5,488 bases of DNA, taken from Glaciecola sp. UBA983. Lineage in GTDB: Bacteria > Pseudomonadota > Gammaproteobacteria > Enterobacterales > Alteromonadaceae. Under the pieces are notes generated by a model. The model saw only the letters and a list, made by a program, of their open reading frames with translations, searched no databases and was not told the DNA's origin. Below are positions 1 to 5,488 of the stretch, piece after piece. The position numbers and the translations under genes were made by a program. Location of the stretch: contig DBBN01000028.1 of assembly GCA_002292215.1 (NCBI GenBank), forward strand, positions 36,298-41,785, in the 5' to 3' direction. Numbering within the stretch: position 1 is the stretch's first letter; each line of letters starts with the position of its first letter.

Positions 1-921
1 ACCAACATCAGCAGTACACCAATAAACGTCGTCATCACGATAATCAAAACCGTATTTAAACGTCATTGCAGTATACAAAGCATAACCACCGGATGAATGC
101 ACTACACCTTTGGGTTGACCTGTTGAACCCGATGTATACAGAATAAATAATGGATCTTCTGCATCCATGACTTCTGGTTCACATTGCGCTGAACAATCTT
201 CTGTCAATTCTGACCACCATACGTCAACATCGGCATTCCACGTCACATCGCCACCAGTTAACCTATGGGTTAATACTGCGGTGATAGATGGGCATGCACC
301 GTTGGCAATAGCTTCATCTACATTCGCTTTTAGTGGTACGCTGCGACCAGCACGACGGCCTTCATCACACGTAATGACGACTTTAGCATCAGAGTTATTA
401 ATTCGATCAGCAATTGCATTTGGCGAGAAACCACCAAAGATAACAGAATGAATCGCACCGATACGGGCACATGCTAACATCGCATAAGCAGCTTGAGGTA
501 CCATTGGCATATATATCGCGACACAATCGCCTTTTTTCACGCCTAGTTTTTTTAAGCCATTAGCCAATTTACACACTTCATAGTGCAGCTCTTGATAGGT
601 AATCGTTTGGGTATCAGAAGGTTCATCCCCTTCCCAGAAAATTGCCGTCTTTTTCCCATTTTTAGCTAGATGACGATCGATACAGTTATAAGAAACATTT
701 AGCTGACCATCTTCAAACCACTTAATAGAGACATTTTCTGGATCAAAAGTCGTATTTTTAATGATGGTTGGTTCTTTGTACCAATCAATTATATTTTTGT
801 GCTCGCCCCAAAATTTATCTGGGTTCGTGACCGATTCTTGATACATAGCATTGTATTGCTCTTCAGAGATAATTCCGTTTGCTTGTAATGTCTCTGGAAC
901 TGGGTAAAGCTTGGCAGTCAT
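1..921 (-). CDS. acs: Acetyl-CoA synthetase (AMP-forming), N-terminal part, cut by the left window edge
   Basis: This enzyme activates acetate with ATP and CoA to acetyl-CoA via acetyl-AMP, in the cytosol. 307 codons are present, just under half of the roughly 650 residues usual for the family. The protein begins [11 protein letters not shown] and contains the family's DKFWGEH region. Arg190 and Arg193, in EGRRAGRS, match the CoA-contacting arginines of Salmonella Acs. The phosphate-binding A3 motif [11 protein letters not shown] starts at residue 262, and the sequence reaches YWCTADVG at the edge. The start is well supported: GGAGG at 926-930 lies four bases upstream of the ATG. The adenylation lysine, the A10 motif and the C-terminal domain that is the known acetylation target lie outside the window. 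The gene has its own leader of nearly 250 bases after the terminator of the upstream reductase gene, so it is probably a separate transcription unit. Identification as Acs, rather than a propionyl-CoA synthetase, rests on close similarity to enterobacterial Acs around the motifs. Confidence 0.96.
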   Translation of the reverse strand, partial: MTAKLYPVPETLQANGIISEEQYNAMYQESVTNPDKFWGEHKNIIDWYKEPTIIKNTTFDPENVSIKWFEDGQLNVSYNCIDRHLAKNGKKTAIFWEGDEPSDTQTITYQELHYEVCKLANGLKKLGVKKGDCVAIYMPMVPQAAYAMLACARIGAIHSVIFGGFSPNAIADRINNSDAKVVITCDEGRRAGRSVPLKANVDEAIANGACPSITAVLTHRLTGGDVTWNADVDVWWSELTEDCSAQCEPEVMDAEDPLFILYTSGSTGQPKGVVHSSGGYALYTAMTFKYGFDYRDDDVYWCTADVG

Positions 922-925
922 GTTG

Positions 926-931
926 CCTCCA
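926..931 (-). promoter_or_regulatory. Ribosome-binding site of acs
   Basis: Minus strand reads TGGAGG, four bases before the acs ATG. It is a strong Shine-Dalgarno match with slightly short spacing, and it fixes the acs start because no comparable site precedes other in-frame start codons. Confidence 0.8.
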
Positions 932-1169
932 TGTGCTAATTAAAATTTTGTTAAATACTACTCCTGTTAATGTAACGTTTTACGGGGAGATCAAAATAGG
1001 ACTTTGGTCTATGAATTTAGTTCGCCGGAGACCACTCAAAACCTTGATGCGAAAGGATTACAACCAAAGTATCACAGACTATTGCCGTATATAAAACAAT
1101 CCAAAATACGAGGTCTGCGACTGAAAAGTTAACACTTTGTTTACAGGGATAGGTTGAATAAACAACAAT
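932..1169 (-). promoter_or_regulatory. acs upstream region with inverted-repeat boxes (candidate activator sites)
   Basis: This gene-free leader lies between the reductase terminator and acs. It holds an overlapping set of dyads: ACTTTGGT at 1001-1008 is repeated inverted as ACCAAAGT at 1063-1070, and TGGTCT at 1005-1010 is repeated inverted as AGACCA at 1029-1034. A smaller palindrome, GTTA-ATG-TAAC, lies at 966-976. A weak minus-strand -10-like TATTTT sits at 993-998 without a good -35 hexamer. That fits, but does not prove, an activator-dependent promoter. In Vibrio and Pseudomonas, acs is known to depend on the CrbS/CrbR two-component system, whose LuxR-type regulator would be a natural candidate to bind such boxes. 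Assignment of the binding protein is inference. Confidence 0.45.
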
Positions 1170-1198
1170 CCCACACTCAACATTGCATTGAATGTGGG
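1170..1198 (-). terminator. Rho-independent terminator of the aldo/keto reductase gene
   Basis: Read on the minus strand, CCCACATTCAA and TTGAGTGTGGG form an 11-bp stem with one G-U pair around a 7-base loop. The moderately U-rich tail ATTGTTGTTTA follows. The hairpin begins ten bases after the reductase stop codon (1209-1211). The plus-strand side lacks a U tract, so termination of minus-strand transcription is the better reading. It separates the reductase gene from acs. Confidence 0.75.
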
Positions 1199-1208
1199 GA
1201 TATTAAGT

Positions 1209-2261
1209 TTAAAATGGGGCTGGGTATTGTGTCCAAACAGCATTAACCGCCTGCATTTCATCCACCGTTAAGCCACGAGCGAATGCCTGAATATTTTCAT
1301 CTAATTGTGCCATGGTAGTTGCACCAATAATGGTCGAGGTGACCCCATCGACTTGATCGCACCACGCTAACGCTAATTGACTGGGTGTCATGCCAAAATC
1401 TAACGCTAACCCAATATAGGCTTTTATTGCAGCCTCACTGTGTGGTGTATTACGAAATAACCCCATACGCTGCGCTAACGTCCAGCGTGAACCTTGAGGT
1501 CTAGCGCCATCTAGATATTTACCCGATAGCATCCCTCCGGCTAATGGCGACCAAGGTAAATAAGCAATATCTTCGAATACACAGCTTTCAATTAGATACG
1601 GCCAGTCTTTAGTATGTAACAGGTTAAACTCATTTTGAATGGATACCGGACGAGCAAAACCATATTCATCACAAATGGATAAAAAGGTATGAATCCCCCA
1701 CGGCGTATCATCTGATAGCCCCCAAAAGCGGATCTGACCCTCTTTTATTGCATTATCTAATGCACGAACAATCTCTATCATGTTAGCTTTTTCTGCAGCA
1801 ACATCGGTTTGCGAAGATTTAACTTGGTTAATGCCATGCTTACCAAAATGTGGACTTGTGCGATTGGGCCAGTGCAACTGATATAAATCAACATAATCAG
1901 ATTGTAAGCGTTGCAATGAACCCATTAATGCTTGTTCGATAGATGCAGCAGAGATATCGCTTGCTTCACGAATATATGGAAAACCCGGGCCGACAATTTT
2001 AGTCGCAATTAACCAGTCTTTGCGCGCATGTGGATGGCGCGCAAAATAATCTCCAATGACTCGCTCAGTATCTCCACTGGTATCGGCGGAAGGGGGAATA
2101 GGATACATCTCTGCGGTATCCATAAAATTAATCCCCTGCGCAGCGGCAAAATTTATTTGTGCGTCAGCATCCGCTTGGGTATTTTGTATACCCCATGTCA
2201 TTGAGCCTAAACAGACCCTAGATACGGATTCACCAGAATTACCTAACGCTGAAAATTGCAT
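1209..2261 (-). CDS. Tas-like NADP(H)-dependent aldo/keto reductase
   Basis: A cytosolic oxidoreductase with the aldo/keto reductase (beta/alpha)8 barrel fold; its substrate cannot be told from sequence. Similarity to E. coli Tas is visible along the whole length, for example AQGINFMDTAEMYPIPP near the N-terminus against AQGINLIDVAEMYPVPP in Tas. With the ATG at 2261 the protein has 350 residues, close to the 346 of Tas. The catalytic tetrad is complete: Asp48, Tyr53, Lys88 and His130. The cofactor region includes QNEFNLL around residue 209 and a C-terminal STIIGATTMAQLDEN near 309-323. The usual GVSN nicotinamide-contact motif is GLSDD here, with Asp184 in place of Asn. A GTG two codons upstream (2265-2267) is in frame but overlaps the AAGAGG ribosome-binding site, so the ATG is preferred. 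The gene follows the deacetylase gene after a 132-base gap. It could be read through from that operon or have its own promoter; a role in acetate metabolism is not evident. Confidence 0.9.
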   Translation of the reverse strand: MQFSALGNSGESVSRVCLGSMTWGIQNTQADADAQINFAAAQGINFMDTAEMYPIPPSADTSGDTERVIGDYFARHPHARKDWLIATKIVGPGFPYIREASDISAASIEQALMGSLQRLQSDYVDLYQLHWPNRTSPHFGKHGINQVKSSQTDVAAEKANMIEIVRALDNAIKEGQIRFWGLSDDTPWGIHTFLSICDEYGFARPVSIQNEFNLLHTKDWPYLIESCVFEDIAYLPWSPLAGGMLSGKYLDGARPQGSRWTLAQRMGLFRNTPHSEAAIKAYIGLALDFGMTPSQLALAWCDQVDGVTSTIIGATTMAQLDENIQAFARGLTVDEMQAVNAVWTQYPAPF

Positions 2262-2266
2262 GTTCA

Positions 2267-2272
2267 CCTCTT
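2267..2272 (-). promoter_or_regulatory. Ribosome-binding site that decides the reductase start
   Basis: Minus strand AAGAGG lies five bases before the ATG at 2261. It overlaps the alternative in-frame GTG at 2265-2267, which therefore cannot use it. This supports a 350-residue product over a 352-residue one. Confidence 0.7.
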
Positions 2273-2295
2273 ATTATAATCATTTATCAATCGTG

Positions 2296-2306
2296 ACTGA
2301 TTCAGT
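2296..2306. promoter_or_regulatory. Short palindrome upstream of the reductase gene, possible operator
   Basis: ACTGA-T-TCAGT is a perfect 11-base palindrome (10 paired bases around one central base), about 35 bases before the reductase start. A TATAAT-like hexamer lies between it and the ribosome-binding site, but it is too close to the start to be a convincing -10 box. The position suits a repressor site, but with a single copy and no known family match this remains tentative. Confidence 0.25.
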
Positions 2307-2321
2307 AAGATACAGTACGTA

Positions 2322-2389
2322 ATGGAACTATAATAAGATTATTTTACTGCTAAGCAAATAATATTAAGCAGTGCTAGCATTTGTTCCAT
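2322..2389. repeat. Nested inverted repeats between the deacetylase and reductase genes
   Basis: Outer arms ATGGAAC (2322-2328) and GTTCCAT (2383-2389) enclose inner arms ACTGCT (2346-2351) and AGCAGT (2367-2372). The structure begins just after the deacetylase stop codon. Neither orientation has a U tract directly after the inner hairpin, so it is a weak terminator at best. It could be an mRNA-stabilising 3' structure, an attenuating hairpin or a small AT-rich repeat element. Confidence 0.4.
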
Positions 2390-2393
2390 ACTC

Positions 2394-3356
2394 TCATACG
2401 GTTATATAAGGATGAGACACCAGCGCTTTAACATGTGCAACCACACTACGCCCCAATGCGCTAAGTGCATACCCGCCTTCAAGTACCGAGACGATCCGTC
2501 CATGACAATGTTGATTGGCTAATTTGACAAGCTGGTCGGTGATCCACGCATAATCGGCTTCGACCAAACGCACATGCCCCAAATCATCTTCTTGATGTGC
2601 ATCAAAACCCGCAGAAACTAAAATTAAATCCGGTTTAAAGTCACTGATAGCGTTAAACCAAGGAGTTACCGCTGCACGCCAAGACGCCGAATCAGCACCA
2701 GGAGCAAGTGGTACAGGTTTAAAATGAGAAGGCTGATTCTCAAGACCACCAAAAGGATAAAAAGGATGCTGAAAGCTAGAACAAAACATGACATTGTCGT
2801 CATTCTTAAAGATGTCTGCTGTACCATTGCCGTGATGCACATCAAAATCAATAATTGCAACACGTTGTACATCATACTGTCGCATTGCATACGTTGCAGC
2901 TACCGCAACATTGTTGATTAGACAAAATCCCATTGCCGATGCATGAGTTGCATGATGCCCAGGGGGACGAATAGCACAAAACGCACGCGTATTATTACTT
3001 GTAAAGACTTCATCCACCGCATCCTTAGCACACCCTGCAGCATACATCGCAGCCTTTAATGAAGCTTTCATCATTATAGTATCGTCATCTAACCAGATAT
3101 GTGGGTTGGTTTCAAATTCAGACCGTGTTTGTAACTGTGTATCTTGGAGTATCAACTCATCAATATATAACTTTGAATGCGCATGATATAAATGTTCTAA
3201 ATCAATTTTGGTACCTTGCGCAAAGGTCAATACATACTCTAATCCTGACGCTATTAACTGGTCATTGATTTGATGTAATCGCGCAGGGCATTCTGGGTGA
3301 TCACTATCCATGATATGGGTGTTACACATAGGATGACTAAAGATAGTTACGCTCAT
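2394..3356 (-). CDS. Zinc-dependent deacetylase, histone deacetylase/AcuC superfamily
   Basis: Predicted cytosolic amidohydrolase that removes acyl groups from acyl-lysine or an acylated polyamine, using one zinc ion. The 320 residues form a single arginase-fold deacetylase domain, close to the usual length of the shorter bacterial members and shorter than Bacillus AcuC (about 387). All key residues are visible: the HPECPARL entry motif at 20-27, RPPGHHA with the His134/His135 pair, GFCLINN at 143-149, DFDVHHGNGT with Asp170, Asp172 and His174, SAGFDAH with Asp252, and LEGGY with the transition-state tyrosine Tyr296. The zinc ligands are Asp172, His174 and Asp252. No signal peptide is seen. 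It begins five bases after the CoA-transferase/GNAT fusion stop, and its AGGAG site lies in that gene's last codons, so the two are co-transcribed and probably translationally coupled. Pairing with an acetyltransferase suggests protein deacetylation, as by AcuC on acetyl-CoA synthetase. An acetylpolyamine amidohydrolase or other small-molecule role cannot be excluded. Confidence 0.93.
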   Translation of the reverse strand: MSVTIFSHPMCNTHIMDSDHPECPARLHQINDQLIASGLEYVLTFAQGTKIDLEHLYHAHSKLYIDELILQDTQLQTRSEFETNPHIWLDDDTIMMKASLKAAMYAAGCAKDAVDEVFTSNNTRAFCAIRPPGHHATHASAMGFCLINNVAVAATYAMRQYDVQRVAIIDFDVHHGNGTADIFKNDDNVMFCSSFQHPFYPFGGLENQPSHFKPVPLAPGADSASWRAAVTPWFNAISDFKPDLILVSAGFDAHQEDDLGHVRLVEADYAWITDQLVKLANQHCHGRIVSVLEGGYALSALGRSVVAHVKALVSHPYITV

Positions 3357-3361
3357 AATGA

Positions 3362-5221
3362 TTACTCCTGTTCTAACGCTAAATACATGTCTTTCTCATG
3401 TAAATCTTCGCTGGGTTGGGCGATGAATCCATGTTGTTTAAACACATTAATCATCGGTTTATTTTGGCTTTTAACGAGCGCAAATAATCCTGTGAATTTA
3501 CGCTTTCGGGCAATGTCGATCATACTATTGAGTAGCAATGATGCCATACCCATACCCTGAGATGACTCGCGAGTTACAAACGCCACCTCGGCTGTATTAT
3601 TTTGAGGATAGTAGTAAAAACGACCAACGGCATGAATACTGACTCTTGAACCATTTTGTTTAACCACACACAAAGCCAAATCTACACTTTGGTCAACACT
3701 CACCAAGTCACATGATTTTTGCCGTGACATATGTTTGGGATCATAACTGTAACGCATTTGTCGTGTTTCTTTGGTGTGTGAATAAAAGAACTCTTGCAAG
3801 CGTCGCTCATCAGCCGGATTTAACGGGCGCAAATAAAATAATTCGCCATTCAGTGTTACTGGAGTTAATTGTATATCACCAAATTCGGGCACTTCTGTCG
3901 GGGTCAACGCTTGATAATCAGGTACCCAGTAATGTTGGCGTACTTGCTCTAGTAACATTGCCCGAAATTTTGGGTGAGCAACTCGAATTAACTCTAAGGC
4001 ACGCTCTCGAATACTTTTACCTTTGAGGGATGCAATTCCAAACTCGGTCACAATATAATCTACGTGCCCGCGAGAGGTCACCACACCAGAACCTTGTGCG
4101 AGTGTTGCTTGGATCCGTGATATTTGTTTATCTTTGGCTGTTGACGGTAACGCAATAATTGATTTTCCACCTTTAGAGATTGTCGCACCAGTCACAAAAT
4201 CCATTTGGCCACCAATCCCGGAATAGAAATCATAACCTATAGAATCAGCCACAACCTGCCCAGTCAAATCCACTTCCAGTGCACTATTAATAGAGATCAT
4301 ATTGTTGTTCTGTGCAATATTTGCAGGATTGTTCACATAACTAGATGGATAAATTTCTACATGAGGGTTCTCATGAATAAAATCATATACGGCTTGAGTA
4401 CCCATACAAAAGGACGTCACAGACTTACGTGGGTGAAATTGCTTATACCGATTCGTTATCACCCCTTTTTTAATTAATTCGACAACTCCATCACTTATCA
4501 TTTCAGAATGAATACCTAAATCACGATGATTTGATAGCGCCGTTAAAACCGCATCAGGGACTCTACCGATACCTACTTGTAGTGTTGAGCGATCTTCAAT
4601 TAATAATGACACGTATTGGCCGATGCGTTGATATATTGGGTCTGTTGTAGGAACTGCAATCGTCGGTAATGGCGCATCACCATCAATCATAACGCTGAAT
4701 TGATTGACGTGTAAAAAGCACTGACCATTAGTGCGAGGCATATTGTGATTAACTTGCGCGACGATGTGCTTAGCAGCCAATGCAGCACTAAGAGTAATAT
4801 CAACACTGACCCCTAATGAACAGTAACCTAGCTCATCGGGTGGAGTCACCATAATTAATGCGACATCGAGCGGTAATGTTTCATTACTAAACAAGGTATG
4901 AATTTCAGATAAAAAACACGGTGTATAATCGGCCCGTCCTTCATCTACCGCCACACGAATATCGTCCCCACCAATAAAAAAGGTATTCACTTTAAACTGT
5001 TGTGCGCTTTTTGGCGCAGCCCAAGGCGCATCACCGAGAGTTAAAAACTGACAAATTTCGACATCGACCAAATCTGGTCTACTATTCATTAGTTGTTCCA
5101 TTAATACTCTCGGGACCGCTGCGGCAGATCCAAGATAAATGCGGTTACCGGATTGAACTAACCCCGTCCAATCGCCATGTTGTGAAAGAGGTGCCGAAAG
5201 TTTACTCATATATACATTCAT
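3362..5221 (-). CDS. Acetyl-CoA hydrolase/CoA-transferase fused to a C-terminal GNAT acetyltransferase
   Basis: A 619-residue two-domain protein in one uninterrupted frame. Residues about 15-435 resemble the acetyl-CoA hydrolase/4-hydroxybutyrate CoA-transferase family (Cat1/AbfT type), which moves CoA between acetyl-CoA and a carboxylic acid or hydrolyses it. Visible landmarks are VTPPDELGYCSLGVS near 125-139, the glycine loop VGIGRVPDAV at 216-225, IHSEMISDG with the predicted catalytic glutamate Glu240, and GGQMDFVTGA at 337-346. After a linker near 440-460, residues about 462-616 form a GNAT domain with the acetyl-CoA pyrophosphate-loop motif QGMGMA (Gln555-Gly558-Ala560, QxxGxA) and an NKPMINVFKQHGF ending typical of GNATs. 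No signal peptide or membrane segment is seen. It is the first gene of a unit with the deacetylase. Similar fusions exist in bacterial databases, but their physiological substrates are, to my knowledge, poorly defined. The start is uncertain: Met1 (5221) has only a weak GGA three bases upstream, and Met5 (ATG at 5207-5209, MSKL) is a plausible alternative. Confidence 0.93.
   Translation of the reverse strand: MNVYMSKLSAPLSQHGDWTGLVQSGNRIYLGSAAAVPRVLMEQLMNSRPDLVDVEICQFLTLGDAPWAAPKSAQQFKVNTFFIGGDDIRVAVDEGRADYTPCFLSEIHTLFSNETLPLDVALIMVTPPDELGYCSLGVSVDITLSAALAAKHIVAQVNHNMPRTNGQCFLHVNQFSVMIDGDAPLPTIAVPTTDPIYQRIGQYVSLLIEDRSTLQVGIGRVPDAVLTALSNHRDLGIHSEMISDGVVELIKKGVITNRYKQFHPRKSVTSFCMGTQAVYDFIHENPHVEIYPSSYVNNPANIAQNNNMISINSALEVDLTGQVVADSIGYDFYSGIGGQMDFVTGATISKGGKSIIALPSTAKDKQISRIQATLAQGSGVVTSRGHVDYIVTEFGIASLKGKSIRERALELIRVAHPKFRAMLLEQVRQHYWVPDYQALTPTEVPEFGDIQLTPVTLNGELFYLRPLNPADERRLQEFFYSHTKETRQMRYSYDPKHMSRQKSCDLVSVDQSVDLALCVVKQNGSRVSIHAVGRFYYYPQNNTAEVAFVTRESSQGMGMASLLLNSMIDIARKRKFTGLFALVKSQNKPMINVFKQHGFIAQPSEDLHEKDMYLALEQE
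3365..3369 (-). promoter_or_regulatory. Ribosome-binding site of the deacetylase gene inside the end of the fusion gene
   Basis: Minus strand AGGAG is part of the last two sense codons of the upstream gene, immediately before its TAA. It stands eight bases before the deacetylase ATG. The arrangement means ribosomes finishing the fusion protein can restart on the deacetylase, which would help keep the two products in ratio. Confidence 0.8.
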
Positions 5222-5470
5222 CCATTAATTCAATATTAAGTGTCACTGATCTTGTGTGGCGTTATGTTGTTCTGTATCAATAAACAAGGAATAATACTGA
5301 TAATTCCCTTAAGTTGGTTTGGTACAAACTTCGTTTGGTTTGGACTGTATTCGTAATCATATGGTGGCACTAGATGGTAAGCGGGCCATTACGAATGCTC
5401 ATGGGGAGAGTATTAAGGCTGTATTTTCTGCAGTAACGTAAATACAAGTCACTATATATTTTACACATAC
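5222..5470 (-). promoter_or_regulatory. Upstream region of the fusion-deacetylase operon, no confident gene
   Basis: About 250 bases separate the right-edge terminator arm from the fusion gene start. The stretch should hold the operon promoter, but no clear -35/-10 pair stands out. It contains the repeat cluster at 5314-5343 and an inverted repeat TTAAT-N5-ATTAA at 5225-5239, just before the start codon. That second repeat is AT-rich and could arise by chance. One short plus-strand frame (5361-5441) is noted separately. Confidence 0.4.
5314..5343. repeat. Operator-like cluster: two direct repeats flanking a palindrome
   Basis: The nonamer TTGGTTTGG occurs at 5314-5322 and again at 5335-5343, exactly 21 bases apart, which is two turns of the helix. 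Between and partly overlapping them is the palindrome CAAAC-TTC-GTTTG at 5325-5337. The cluster lies about 95-125 bases upstream of the fusion gene start, a position suited to an activator or repressor. The binding protein is unknown. Confidence 0.45.
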
Positions 5471-5488
5471 AAAAAGACCGCCATCAGG
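5471..5488 (-). terminator. 3' arm and U tract of a terminator for a gene beyond the right edge
   Basis: Read on the minus strand, the window opens with CCTGATGGCGGTC followed by TTTTTG. This is the look of the descending arm and U tract of a rho-independent terminator. The loop and the matching ascending arm would lie outside the window, so pairing cannot be confirmed here. If correct, a minus-strand gene ends just to the right, and the fusion gene starts a new transcription unit. Confidence 0.5.

Noticed and set aside
167..451. Plus-strand open frame of 94 codons
   Set aside because: It lies antisense to acs, whose translation there carries conserved motifs; the plus-strand product looks like no recognisable family.
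1072..1076. Possible CRP site: minus-strand TGTGA in the acs leader
   Set aside because: Only one half-site is present; the expected TCACA six bases further on is replaced by an unrelated sequence.
879..1094. Plus-strand open frame of 71 codons across the acs start and leader
   Set aside because: It overlaps the acs start and promoter dyads, has no recognisable domain and a composition typical of non-coding AT-rich DNA.
1079..1261. Minus-strand open frame of 60 codons over the end of the reductase gene
   Set aside because: It runs through the terminator hairpin and overlaps the well-supported reductase reading frame.
2265..2267. GTG as the start of the aldo/keto reductase
   Set aside because: It overlaps the AAGAGG ribosome-binding site, which is correctly spaced for the ATG at 2259-2261.
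2666..2921. Open frames on both strands inside the deacetylase gene
   Set aside because: Both are alternative readings of codons that encode essential deacetylase motifs such as DFDVHHGNGT.
3800..3930. Possibility that the fusion is two genes joined by a sequencing error
   Set aside because: The frame is continuous across the linker with no internal start preceded by a ribosome-binding site, and the linker reads as ordinary protein sequence.
3712..4026. Plus-strand open frame of 104 codons within the fusion gene
   Set aside because: It is antisense to the CoA-transferase/GNAT junction and has no domain signal or ribosome-binding site.
5002..5283. Plus-strand open frame of 93 codons over the start of the fusion gene
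   Set aside because: It is antisense to the conserved N-terminal region of the CoA-transferase domain and extends into AT-rich leader without any coding signal.

Overview
This window looks like a chromosomal segment from a moderately AT-rich gammaproteobacterium, perhaps a marine Vibrionales/Alteromonadales-type organism. That placement is inferred from protein resemblance and base composition and is not resolved further. All four recognisable protein genes are on the minus strand, so the window reads biologically from right to left. No RNA gene, insertion sequence, CRISPR array or prophage gene was seen.

Right edge (5222-5488): there is no confident gene. The last bases carry one arm of what looks like a rho-independent terminator for a gene beyond the right edge. 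Next comes a leader with an operator-like repeat cluster at 5314-5343. This leads into a two-gene unit. The first gene (3362-5221) encodes a 619-residue fusion of an acetyl-CoA hydrolase/4-hydroxybutyrate CoA-transferase-type domain with a C-terminal GNAT acetyltransferase domain. Five bases later comes a 320-residue zinc-dependent deacetylase of the histone deacetylase/AcuC superfamily (2394-3356), whose ribosome-binding site lies inside the last codons of the fusion gene.

Middle (1209-2393): after a 132-base gap with nested inverted repeats comes a Tas-like aldo/keto reductase (start best placed at 2261), closed by a clear hairpin terminator at 1170-1198.

Left edge (1-1208): a roughly 250-base regulatory region with several dyads leads into acs, acetyl-CoA synthetase, of which the N-terminal 307 codons are present.

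The most interesting reading is functional. An acetyltransferase fused to an acyl-CoA-handling domain, a co-translated lysine-deacetylase-type enzyme and acetyl-CoA synthetase lie within about 5 kb. Bacillus subtilis has an analogous but differently built arrangement (acuABC next to acsA), in which AcuA acetylates and AcuC deacetylates the synthetase. The window may therefore hold a gammaproteobacterial acetate-metabolism module with its own reversible acetylation switch. The link from the pair to Acs is inference. The domain content and gene spacing are seen directly.
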